Of a stretch of 64,000 nucleotides of DNA, positions 40,961 to 53,364 are shown piece after piece. The stretch's first letter is position 1. Every line of letters begins with the position of its first letter. The stretch lies in the NCBI GenBank assembly GCA_943736015.1, contig OX031064.1, positions 59,785,361-59,849,360 on the forward strand, read 5' to 3'. The DNA comes from Tridacna crocea. Lineage: Eukaryota; Mollusca; Bivalvia; Cardiida; Cardiidae. Under the pieces are notes generated by a model that saw only the letters and a program-made list of their open reading frames with translations, did not search any database and was not told where the DNA came from. A program made the position numbers and the translations under genes.

Positions 40961-42281
40961 CAAGCAAAAAACCATGGGATGATCAAGCCAAGGGACGAAA
41001 TGGTTTTGGGACAAACAAGCCAGAAGCAATCTAACAGTAAATAAACACTGAAAAAATGCCATATGCGACTAATTAATGACTTAAAATGGATTCTGTTCTC
41101 AGAATGACAGATTTCAATGACTAAATTGTGATTTACAACAGAAAATAGGAACTCGAACGATTTTCTAATGAGGAAAAAATGGGGGCGGCCATTTTGAAAA
41201 AGTCACTTCCGGTTTCTCGATCAGCTTGACCTATCTCAGAAAACAGCTGTAAAAACACATTTCACAACCATTTTAAGAAGTACTCTTGACTGATTTTATC
41301 AGAAAAATGATGAATAAACAAGAAATAGTAGGTTTTACATGCGTGCACCTTCTCTTTCTTTGCAAAAAACAAATTTTCATTTTTCAATGTTTTTTTTCCA
41401 AGTCAAAGAAAGATCGTTCAGGTCTGAGAGTCGGGTGCACGTGTTCATAAATGTCCTGGCTACAGTCCCACAAGTCTTTCTTCTGGAAAAATTAAGCAAA
41501 AAATACCGAAAATTGGCGTAATTCAACCCCCCTAAAAGGACAATAATTTTGCACCATTTTTTTGGCGCAAGAACGATAACACAATTAGAGTTACTTCCCG
41601 TTGTTGGTCCATGCTAGTATTATGTCCCGGGCGTTACATTTAACACTGGAATAAATAGGTGGGCTTTACCTACTCTTGAAAACATGATTCGCAGGTCAAA
41701 TATTTTAAATCAAATAACTAGAATGAACGAAAAAGTTGGAAGCTGCGCTACAAGCACAGAAATTAAATATTTACCTTTCTCGAAAACTACCACTTTTCGA
41801 CTTCCGCCATATTGAACGGTGATGTCGTAAAAAGTTTGTACCCGTAAAAATCACATCGGTGTACAGTAAGGCGTGGAATATTCGAAGTGGCCATGGGTCA
41901 AATTTATAAATATCAAGAAAAAGCAAGATTTGACTGCAGATTTGAAGGTAAGGATTGATACCGGTGCTCTGAATGGGTTCAAAATCTGAAATAAAGCCCA
42001 TTTGCAAATTCGAAACTAAAAGATCATGACCCTTCACATTTTGCCGGTACCCTGTGCCTGTAGGAATCCAAAGTGGTAGGTTTGCGAACTTTTTCTGTTT
42101 TTGCGGGCTTATTTTGACAGGTAGGAATACGCCATAAAATTGTAGAAAAAGTAGCTGGAATCATGGTATTTTTTTGCATGTCCACAGACTTTAAATTGAT
42201 TTTACTGTACAGAAAGCATGCCAGTAAGGGGCCATCAATGCAAATCTGCTGTCTGCTGAACTTTGAGTTTATCAAAGAAGA
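40961..42281. other. unassigned DNA flanking the satellite
   Basis: GCGGCCATTTTG (YY1-like, ~41186) and CACTTCCGG (ETS-like, ~41205) lie close together, and CTTCCGCCATATTG is at about 41801. These are promoter-like motifs without a supported gene. No interspersed repeats are recognised here. Confidence 0.4.
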
Positions 42282-45200
42282 GACGCTCTGGAGGCTGCAT
42301 TTTCGGTCCGATCCGCCCCAAACTTGGCCACGACCTACATCCGGGCTCCCGCCTTCCGCTGGCCGAGTTTGACCCACGTGACCCCAAGGTCAAGGTCACG
42401 GCGGCCTTCCCAAGGTCATATCTTCTGGACGCTCTGGAGGCTGCATTTTCGGTCCGATCCGCCCCAAACTTGGCCACGACCTACATCCGGGGCCCCGCCT
42501 TCCGCTGGCCGAGTTTGACCCACGTGACCGTAAGGTCAAGGTCACGGCGGCCTTCCCAAGGTCATATCTTCTGGACGCTCTGGAGGCTGCATTTTCGGTC
42601 CGATCCGCCCCAAACTTGGCCACGACCTACACCCGGGCTCCCGCTGCCGGCTGGCCGAGTTTGACTCACGTGACCCCAAGGTCAAGGTCACGGCGGCCTT
42701 CCCAACGTCATATCTTCTGGACGCTCTGGAGGCCGCATTTCGGGTCCGATCCGCCCAAAACTTGGCCACGACCTACATCCGGGCCCCCGCTACCGGCTGG
42801 CCGAGTTTGACCCACGTGACCCCAAGGTCAAGGTCACGGTGGCCTTCCAAAGGTCATTTGTTCTGGACGCCCTGGAGGCTGCATTTTCGGTCCGATCCGC
42901 CCCAAACTTGGCCACGACCTACATCCGGGCTCCCGCCTTCCGCTGGCCGAGTTTGACCCACGTGACCGCAAGGTCAAGGTCACGGCGGCCTTCCCAAGGT
43001 CATATCTTCTGGACGCTCTGGAGGCTGCATTTTCGGTCCGATCCGCCCCAAACTTGGCCACGACCTACACCCGGGCTCCCGCTGCCGGCTGGCCGAGTTT
43101 GACTCACGTGACCCTAAGGTCAAGGTCACGGCGGCCTTCCCAAGGTCATATCTTCTGGACGCTCTGGAGGCCGCATTTCGGGTCCGATCCGCCCAAAACT
43201 TGGCCACGACCTACATCCGGGCCCCCGCTGCCGGCTGGCCGAGTTTGACTCACGTGACCCCAAGGTCAAGGTCACGGTGGCCTTCCCAAGGTCATTTGTT
43301 CTGGACGCCCTGGAGGCTGCATTTTCGGTCCGATCCGCCCCAAACTTGGCCACGACCTACACCCGGGCTCCCGCTGCCGGCTGGCCGAGTTTGACTCACG
43401 TGACCCCAAGGTCAAGGTCACGGCGGCCTTCCCAAGGTCATATCTTCTGAACGCCCTGGAGGCCGCATTTCGGGTCCGATCCGCCCCAAACTCGGCCACG
43501 ACCTACATCCGGGCCCCCGCTGCCGGCTCGCCGAGTTTGACCCACGTGACCCCAAGGTCAAGGTCACGGTGGCCTTCCCAAGGTCATTTGTTCTGGACGC
43601 CCTGGAGGCTGCATTTTCGGTCCGATCCGCCCCAAACTTGGCCACGACCTACATCCGGGCTCCCGCCTTCCGCTGGCCGAGTTTGAGCCACGTGACCCCA
43701 AGGTCAAGGTCACGGCGGCCTTCCCAAGGTCATATATTCTGGACGCTCTGGAGGCTGCATTTTCGGTCCGATCCGCCCCAAACTTGGCCACGACCTACAT
43801 CCGGGGCCCCGCCTTCCGCTGGCCGAGATTGACCCACGTGACCCCAAGGTCAAGCTCACGGCGGCCTTCCCAAGGTCATATCTTCTGGACGCTCTGGAGG
43901 CCGCATTTCGGGTCCGATCCGCCCCAAACTTGGCCACGACCTACATCCGGGCTCCCGCCTTCCGCTGGCCGAGTTTGACTCACGTGACCCCAAGGTCAAG
44001 GTCACGGCGGCCTTCCCAAGGTCATATCTTCTGGACGCTCTGGAGGCTGCATTTTCGGTCCGATCCGCCCCAAACTTGGCCACAACCTACACCCGGGCTC
44101 CCGCTGCCGGCTGGCCGATTTTGACTCACGTGACCCCAAGGTCAAGGTCACGGCGGCCTTCCCAAGGTCATATCTTCTGAAGGCCCTGGAGGCCGCATTT
44201 CGGGTCCGATCCGCCCCAAACTCGGCCACGACCTACATCCGGGCTCCCGCTGCCGGCTGGCCGAGTTTGACTCTTGTGACCCCAAGGTCAAGGTCACGGC
44301 GGCCTTCCCAAGGTCATATCTTCTGGACGCTCTGGAGGCCGCATTTCGGGTCCGACCCGCCCCAAACTTGGCCACGACCTACATCCGGGCTCCCGCCTTC
44401 CGCTGGCCGAGTTTGACCCACGTGACCCCAAGGTCAAGGTCACGGTGGCCTTCCCAAGGTCATTTGTTCTGGACGCCCTGGAGGCTGCATTTTCGGTCCG
44501 ATCCGCCCCAAACTTGGCCACGACCTACATCCGGGCTCCCGCCTTCCACTGGCCGAGTTTGACCCACGTGACCCCAAGGTCAAGGTCACGGCGGCCTTCC
44601 CAAGGTCATATTTTCTGGATGCTCTGGAGGCTGCATTTTCGGTCCGATCCGCCCCAAACTTGGCCACGACCTAGACCTGGGCTCCCACTGCCGGCTGGCC
44701 GAGTTTGACTCACGTGACCCCAAGGTCAAGGTCACGGCGGCCTTCCCAAGGTCATATCTTCTGGACGCCCTGGAGGCTGCATTTTCGGTCCGATCCGCCC
44801 CAAACTTGGCCACGACCTACATCCGGGCTCCCGCCTTCCGCTGGCCGAGTTTGACCCACGTGACCCAAAGGTCAAGGTCACGGCGGCCTTCCCAATGTCA
44901 TATATTCTGGACGCTCTGGAGGATGCATTTTCGGTCCGATCCGCCCCAAACTTGGCCACGACCTACATCCGGGGCCCCGCCTTCCGCTGGCCGAATTTGA
45001 CTCACGTGACCCTAAGGTCAAGGTCACGGCGGCCTTCCCAAGGTCATATCTTCTGGACGCTCTGGAGGCTGCATTTTCGGTCCGATCCGCCCCAAACTTG
45101 GCCACGACCTACACCCGGGCTCCCGCGGCCGGCTGGCCGAGTTTGACTCACGTGACCCCAAGGTCAAGGTCACGGCGGCCTTCCCAAGGTCATATCTTCT

Positions 45201-47229
45201 GGACGCTCTGGAGGCTGCATTTTCGTTCCGATCCGCCCCAAACTTGGCCACGACCTACACCCGGGCTCCCGCGGCCGGCTGGCCGAGTTTGACTCACGTG
45301 ACCCCAAGGTCAAGGTCACGGCGGCCTTCCAAATGTCATATCTTCTGGACGCTCTGGAGGCTGCATTTCGGGTCCGATCCGCCCCAAACTTGGCCACGAC
45401 CTACATCCGGGCCCCCGCTGCCGGCTGGCCGAGATTGACCCACGTGACCCCAAGGTCAAGGTCACGGTGGCCTTCCCAAGGTCATTTGTTCTGGACGCCC
45501 TGGAGGCTGCATTTTCGGTCCGATCCGCCCCAAACTTGGCCACGACCTACATCCGGGCTCCCGCCTTCCGCTGGCCGAGTTTGACCCACGTGACCCCAAG
45601 GTCAAGGTCACGGCGGCCTTCCCAATGTCATATCTTCTGGACGCTCTGGAGGCTGCATTTTCGGTCCGATCCGCCCCAAACTTGGCCACGACCTACACCT
45701 GGGCTCCCGCTGCCGGCTGGCCGAGTTTGACCCACGTGACCCCAAGGTCAAGGTCACGGCAGCCTTCCCAAGGTCATATCTTCTGGACGCTCTGGAGGCT
45801 GCATTTTCGGTCCGATCCGCCCCAAACTTGGCCACGACCTACATCCGGAGCCCCGCCTTCTGCTGGCCGTGTTTGACTCACGTGACCCCAAGGTCAAGGT
45901 CACGGCGGCCTTCCTAATGTCATATATTCTGGACGCTCTGGAGGCTGCATTTTCGGTCCGATCCCCCCCAAACTTGGCCACGACCTACATCCGGGCTCCT
46001 GCCTTCCGCTGGCCGAGTTTGACCCACGTGACCCCAAGGTCAAGGTCACGGTGGCCTTCCCAAGGTCATTTGTTCTGGACGCCCTGGAGGCTGCTTTTTC
46101 GGTCCGATCCGCCCCAAACGTGGCCACGACCTACATCCGGGCTCCCGCCTTCCGTTGGCCGAGTTTGACCCACATGACCCCAAGGTCAAGGTCACGGCGG
46201 CCTTCCCAAGGTCATATCTTCTGGACGCTCTGGAGGCTGCATTTTCGGTCCGATCCGCCCCAAAGTTGGCCACGACCTACACCAAGGCTCCTGCTGCCGG
46301 CTGGCCGAGTTTGACTCACGTGAAACCAAGGTCAAGGTCACGGCGGCCTTCCCAAGGTCATATAATCTGGACGCTCTGGAGGCCGCATTTCGGGTCCGAT
46401 CCGCCCCAAACTTGGCCACGACCTACATCCGGGCTCCCGCCTTCCGCTGGCCGAGTTTGACCCACGTGACCCCAAGGTCAAGGTCACGGCGGCCTTCCCA
46501 AGGTCATATCTTCTGGACGCTCTGGAGGCTGCATTTTCGGTCCGATCCGCCCCAAACTTGGCCACGACCTACACCCGGGCTCCCGCTGCCGGCTGGCCGA
46601 GTTTGACTTACGTGACCCCAAGGTCAAGGTCACGGCGGCCTTCCCAATGTCATATCTTCTGGACGCTCTGGAGGCCGCATTTCGGGTCCGATCCGCCCAA
46701 AACTTGGCCAGGACCTACAATAGGGCCCCCGCTGCCGGCTGGCCGAGTTTGACTCACGTGACCCCAAGGTCAAGGTCACGGTGGCCTTCCCAAGGTCATT
46801 TGTTCTGGACGCCCTGGAGGCTGCATTTTCGGTCCGATCCGCCCCAAACTTGGCCACGACCTACATCCGGCCTCCCGCCTTCCGCTGGCCGAGTTTGACC
46901 CACTTGAACCCAAGGTCAAGGTCACAGCGGCCTTCCCAAGGTCATATCTTCTGGACGCTCTGGAGGCTGCATTTTCGGTCCGATCCGCCCCAAACTTGGC
47001 CACGACCTACACCCGGGCTCCCGCTGCCGGCTGGCTGAGTTTGACCCACGTGACCCCAAGGTCAAGGTCACGACGGCCTTCCCAAGGTCATATCTTCTGG
47101 ACGCTCTGGAGGCTGCATTTTCGGTCCGATCCGCCCCAAACTTGGCCACGACCTACATCCGGAGCCCCGCCTTCCGCTGGCCGAGTTTGACCCACGTGAC
47201 CCCAAGGTCAAGGTCACGGCGGCCTTCCC

Positions 47230-48330
47230 AAGGTCATATCTTCTGGACGCTCTGGAGGCCGCATTTCGGGTCCGATCCGCCCCAAACTTGGCCACGACCT
47301 ACATCCGGGCCCCCGCTGCCGGCTGGCCGAGTTTGACCCATTTGACCCACGTGACCCCAAGGTCAAGCTCACGGCGGCCTTTCCAAGGTCATTTATTCTG
47401 GACGCCCTGGAGGCTGCATTTTCGGTCCGATCCGCCCCAAACTTGGCCACGACCTACATCCGGGCTCCCGCCTTCCGCTGGCTGAGTTTGACTCACGTGA
47501 CCCCAAGGTCAAGGTCACGGCGGCCTTCCCAAGGTCATATCTTCTGGACGCTCTGGAGGCCGCATTTTCGGTCCGATCCGCCCCAAACTTGGCCACGACC
47601 TACATCCGGGCTCCCGCCTTCCGCTGGCCGAGTTTGACTCACGTGACCCCAAGGTCAAGGTCACGGCCGCCTTCCCAAGGTCATATATTCTGGACGCTCT
47701 GGAGGCCGCATTTTCGGTCCGATCCGCCCCAAACTTGGCAACGACCTACATCCGGGGCCCCGCCTTCCGCTGGCCGAGTTTGACCCACGTGACCCTAAGG
47801 TCAAGGTCACAGCGGCCTTCCCAATGTAATATCTTCTGGACGCTCTGGAGGCTGCATTTTCGGTCCGATCCGCCCCAAACTTGGCCACGACCTACACCCG
47901 GGCTCCCGCTGCCGGCTGGCCGAGTTTGACTCACGTGACACCAAGGTCAAGGTCACAGAAGCCTTGCCAAGGTCATATCTTCTGGACGCTCTGGAGGCCG
48001 CATTTCGGGTCCGATCCGCCCCAAACTTGGCCACGACCTACATCCGGGCCCCCGCTGCCGGCTGGCCGAGTTTGACCCATTTGACCCACGTGACCCCAAG
48101 GTCAAGCTCACGGCGGCCTTTCCAAGGTCATTTATTCTGGACGCCCTGGAGGCTGCATTTTCGGTCCGATCCGCCCCAAACTTGGCCACGACCTACATCC
48201 GGGCTCCCGCCTTCCGCTGGCTGAGTTTGACTCACGTGACCCCAAGGTCAAGGTCACGGCGGCCTTCCCAAGGTCATATCTTCTGGACGCCCTGGAGGCC
48301 GCATTTCGAGTCCGATCCGCCCCAAACTTG
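47230..48330 (+). repeat. 739-bp local duplication marked by a 9-bp insertion
   Basis: TTTGACCCATTTGACCCACG, a 9-bp expansion, occurs at about 47334 and 48073, spaced 739 bp (five monomers plus 9). The following monomers (TTTCCAAGGTCATTTATTCT) match in both. A third 9-bp expansion is at about 63703-63722. Confidence 0.8.
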
Positions 48331-49130
48331 GCCACGACCTACATCCGGGCTCCCACCTTCCGCTGGCCGAGTTTGACCCACGTGACCCCAAGGTCAAGGT
48401 CACGGCGGCCTTCCCAAGGTCATATCTTCTGGACGCTCTGGAGGCTGCACTTTCGGTCCGATCCGCCCCAGCCTTGGCCACAACCTACACCCGGGCTCCC
48501 GCTGCCGGCTGGCCGAGTTTGACCAACGTGACCCCAAGGTCAAGGTCACGGCGGCCTTCCCAAGGTCATATCTTCTGGACGCTCTGGAGGCCGCATTTCG
48601 GGTCCGATCCGCCCCAAACTTGGCCACGACCTACATCCGGGCTCCCGCCTTCCGCTGGCCGAGTTTGACCCACGTGACCCCAAGGTCAAGGTCACGGTGG
48701 CCTTCCCAAGGTCATATATTCTGGACGCTCTGGAAGCCGCATTTCGGGTCCGATCCGCCCCAAACTTGGCCACGACCTACACCCGGGCTCCCGCTGCCGG
48801 CTGGCCGAGTTTGACCCACGTGACCCCAAGGTCAAGATCACGGCGGCCTTCCCAAGGTCATATCTTCTGGACGCTCTGGAGGCTGCATTTTCGGTCCGAT
48901 CCGCCCCAAACCTGGCCACGACTTCCATCCGGAGCCCCGCCTTCCGCTGGCCGAGTTTGACTCACGTGACCCCAAGGTCAAGGTCACGGCGGCCTTCCCA
49001 AGGTCATATCTTCTGGACGCTCTGGAGGCTGCATTTTCGGTCCGATCCGCCCCAAACTTGGCCACGACCTAGACCTGGGCTCCCGCTGCCGGCTGGCCGA
49101 GTTTGACTCACGTGACCCCAAGGTCAAGGT

Positions 49131-52100
49131 CACGGCGGCCTTCCCAAGGTCATATCTTCTGGACGCTCTGGAGGCTGCATTTTCAGTCCGATCCGCCCCA
49201 AACTTGGCCACGACCTACATCCGGGCTGCCGCCTTCCGCTGGCCGAGTTTGACCCACGTGACCCCAAGGTCAAGGTCACGGCGGCCTTCCCAATGTCATA
49301 TATTCTTGACGCCCTGGAGGATGCATTTTCGGTCCGATCTGCCCCAAACTTGGCCACGACCTACATCCGGGCCCCCGCTGCCGGCTGGCCGAGTTTGACC
49401 CACGTGACCCCAAGGTCAAGGTCACGGTGGCCTTCCCAAGGTCATTTGTTCTGGACGCCCTGGAGGCTGCATTTTCGGTCCGATCCGCCCCAAACTTGGC
49501 CACGACCTACACCCAGGCTCCCGAGGCCGGCTGGCCGAGTTTGACTCACGTGACCCCAAGGTCAGGGTCACGGCGGCCTTCCCAATGTCATATCTTCTGG
49601 ACGCTCTGGAGGCTGCATTTCGGGTCCGATCCGCCCCAAACTTGGCCACGACCTACATCCGGGCCCCCGCTGCCGGTTGGCCGAGTTTGACCCACGTGAC
49701 CCCAAGGTCAAGGTCACGGTGGCCTTCCCAAGGTCATTTGTTCTGGACGCCCTGGAGGCTGCATTTTCGGTCCGATCCGCCCCAAACTTGGCCACGACCT
49801 ACATCCGGGCTCCCGCCTTCCGCTGGCCGAGTTTGACCCACGTGACCCCAAGGTCAAGGTCACGGTGGCCTTCCCAATGTCATATCTTCTGGACGCTCTG
49901 GAGGCTGCATTTTCGGTCCGATCCGCCCCAAACTTGGCCACGACCTACACCAAGGCTCCCGCTGCCGGCTGGCCGAGTTTGACTCACGTGAAACCAAGGT
50001 CAAGGTCACGGCGGCCTTCCCAAGGTCATATAATCTGGACGCTCTGGAGGCCGCATTTCGGGTCCGATCCGCCCCAAACTTGGCCACGACCTACATCCGG
50101 GCTCCCGCCTTCCGCTGGCCGAGTTTGACCCACGTGACCCCAAGGTCAAGGTCACGGTGGCCTTTCCAAGGTCATTTGTTCTGGACGCCCTGGAGGCTGC
50201 ATTTTCAGTCCGATCCGCCCCAAACTTGGCCACGACCTACACCCGGGCTCCCGCTGCCGGTTGGCCGAGTTTGACTCACGTGACCCCAAGGTCAAGGTCA
50301 CGGCGGCCTTCCCAATGTCATACCTTCTGGACGCTCTGGAGGCCGCATTTCGGGTCCGATCCGCCCCAAAGTTGGCCACGACCTACATCCGGGCCCCCGC
50401 TGCCGGCTGGCAGAGTTTGACCCACGTGACCCCAAGGTCAAGGTCACGGTGGCCTTCCCAAGGTCATTTGTTCTGGACGCCCTGGAGGCTGCATTTTCGG
50501 TCCGATCCGCCCCAAACTTGGCCACGACCTACATCCGGCCTCCCGCCTTCCGCTGGCCGAGTTTGACCCACTTGACCCCAAGGTCAAGGTCACAGCGGCC
50601 TTCCCAAGGTCATATCTTCTGGACGCTCTGGAGGCTGCATTTTCGGTCCGATCCGCCCCAAACTTGGCCACGACCTACACCCGGGCTCCCGCTGCCGGCT
50701 GGCCGAGTTTGACCCACGTGACCCCAAGGTCAAGGTCACGGCGGCCTTCCCAAGGTCATATCTTCTGGTCGCCCTGGAGGCTGCATTTTCGGTCCGATCC
50801 GCCCCAAACTTGGCCACGACCTACATCCGGGGCCCCGCCTTCCGCTGGCCGAGATTGACCCACGTGACCCCAAGGTCAAGCTCACGGCGGCCTTCCCAAG
50901 GTCATATCTTCTGGACGCTCTGGAGGATGCTTTTTCGGTCCGATCCGCCCCAAACTTGGCCACGACCTACACCCGGGCTCCCGCGGCCGGTTGGCCGAGT
51001 TTGACTCACGTGACCCCAAGGTCAAGGTCACGGCGGCCTTGTCAAGGTCATATCTTCTGGACGCTCTGGAGGCTGCATTTTCGGTCCGATCCGCCCCAAA
51101 CTTGGCCACGACCTTCATCCGGGCTCCTGCCTTCCGCTGGCCGAGTTTGACACACGTGACCCCAAGGTCAAGGTCACGGTAGCCTTCCCAAGGTCATATC
51201 TTCTGGACGCCCTGGAGGCTGCATTTTCGGTCCGATCCGCCCCAAACTTGGCCATGACCTACATCCGGGCTCCCGCCTTCCGCTGGCCGAGTTTGACCCA
51301 CGTGACCCCAAGGTCAAGGTCACGGCGGCCTTCCCAAGGTCATATCTTCTGGACGCTCTGGAGGGTGCATTTTCGGTCCGATCCGCCCCAAACTTGGCCA
51401 CAACCTACACCCAGGCTCCCGCTGCCGGCCGGCCGAGTTTGACTCACGTGAAACCAAGGTCAAGGTCACGGCGGCCTTCCCAAGGTCATATAATCTGGAC
51501 GCTCTGGAGGCCGCATTTCGGGTCCGATCCGCCCCAAACTTGGCCACGACCTACATCCGGGCTCCCGCCTTCCGCTGGCCGAGTTTGACCCACGTGACCC
51601 CAAGGTCAAGGTCACGGCGGCCTTCCCAAGGTCATATCTTCTGGACGCTCTGGAGGCTGCATTTTCGGTCCGATCCGCCCCAAACTTGGCCACGACCTAC
51701 ACCAGGGCTCCCGCTGCCGGCTGGCCGAGTTTGACTCACGTGACCCCAAGGTCAAGGTCACGGCGGCCTTCCCAATGTCATACCTTCTGGACGTTCTGGA
51801 GGCCGCATTTCTTGTCCGATCCGCCCCAAAGTTGGCCACGACCTACATCCGGGCCCCCGCTGCCGGCTGGCCGAGTTTGACTCACGTGACCCCAAGGTCA
51901 AGGTCACGGCGGCCTTCCCAAGGTCATATCTTCTGGATGCTCTGGAGGCTGCATTTTCGTTCCGATCCGCCCCAAACTTGGCCACGACCTACACCCGGGC
52001 TCCCGGGGCCGGCTGGCCGAGTTTGACTCACGTGACCCCAAGGTCAAGGTCACGGCGGCCTTCCCAATGTCATATCTTCTGGACGCTCTGGAGGCTGCAT

Positions 52101-53364
52101 TTCGGGTCCGATGCGCCCCAAACTTGGCCACGACCTACATCCGGGCCCCCGCTGCCGGCTGGCCGAGTTTGACTCACGTGACCCCAAGGTCAAGGTCACG
52201 GTGGCCTTCCCAAGGTGATTTGTTCTGGACGCCCTGGAGGCTGCATTTTCGGTCCGATCCGCCCCAAACTTGGCCACGACCTACATCCGGGCTCCCGCCT
52301 TCCGCTGGCCGAGTTTGACCCACGTGACCCCAAGGTCAAGGTCACGGCGGCTTTCCCAAGGTCATATCTTCTGGACGCTCTGGAGGCTGCATTTTCGGTC
52401 CGATCCGCCCCAAACTTGGCCACGACCTACACCTGGGCTCCCGCTGCCGGCTGGCCGAGTTTGACCCACGTGACCCCAAGGTCAAGGTCACGGTGGCCTT
52501 CCCAAGGTGATTTGTTCTGGACGCCCTGGAGGCTGCATTTTCGGTCCGATCCGCCCCAAAGTTGGCCACGACCTACATCCGGGCACCCGCCTTCCGCTGG
52601 CCGAGTTTGACCCACGTGACCCCAAGGTCAAGGTCACGGCGGCCTTCCCAATGTCATATCTTCTGGACGCTCTGGAGGCTGCATTTTCGGTCCGATCCGC
52701 CCCAAACTTGGCCACGACCTACAACTGGGCTCCCGCTGCCGGCTGGCCGAGTTTGACCCACGTGACCCCAAGGTCAACGTTTCGGCAGCCTTCCCAAGGT
52801 CATATTTTCTGGACGCTCTGGAGTCTGCATTTTCGGTCCGATCCGCCCCAAAGTTGGCAACGACCTACATCCGGGCTCCCGCCTTCCGCTGGCCGAGTTT
52901 GACCCACGTGACCCCAAGGTCAAGGTCACGGCGGCCTTCCCAAGGTCATATTTTCTGGACGCTCTGGAGGCTGCATTTTCGGTCCGATCCGCCCCAAACT
53001 TGGCCACGACCTACAACTGGGCTCCCGCTGCCGGCTGGCCGAGTTTGACCCACGTGACCCCAAGGTCAAGGTCACGGCGGCCTTCCAAATGTTATATCTT
53101 CTGGACGCTCTGGAGGCTGCATTTTCGGTCCGATCCGCCCCAAACTTGGCCACGACCTACATCCGGAGCCCCGCTTTCCGCTGGCCGAGTTTGACCCACG
53201 TGACCCCAAGGTCAAGGTCACGGCGGCCTTCCCAAGGTCATATCTTCTGGACGCTCTGGAGGCTGCATTTTCGGTCCGATCCGCCCCAAACTTGGCCACG
53301 ACCTACACCTGGGCTCCCGCTGCCGGCTGGCCGAGTTTGACCCACGTGACCCCAAGGTCAAGGT
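49131..53364 (+). repeat. higher-order block 1 of the satellite
   Basis: Marker TATTCTTGACGCCCTGGAGG at 49301 recurs at 53535 and 57769, exactly 4,234 bp (29 monomers) apart. Block 1 has private changes such as GGTCAGGGTCACGG near 49560. Confidence 0.85.
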
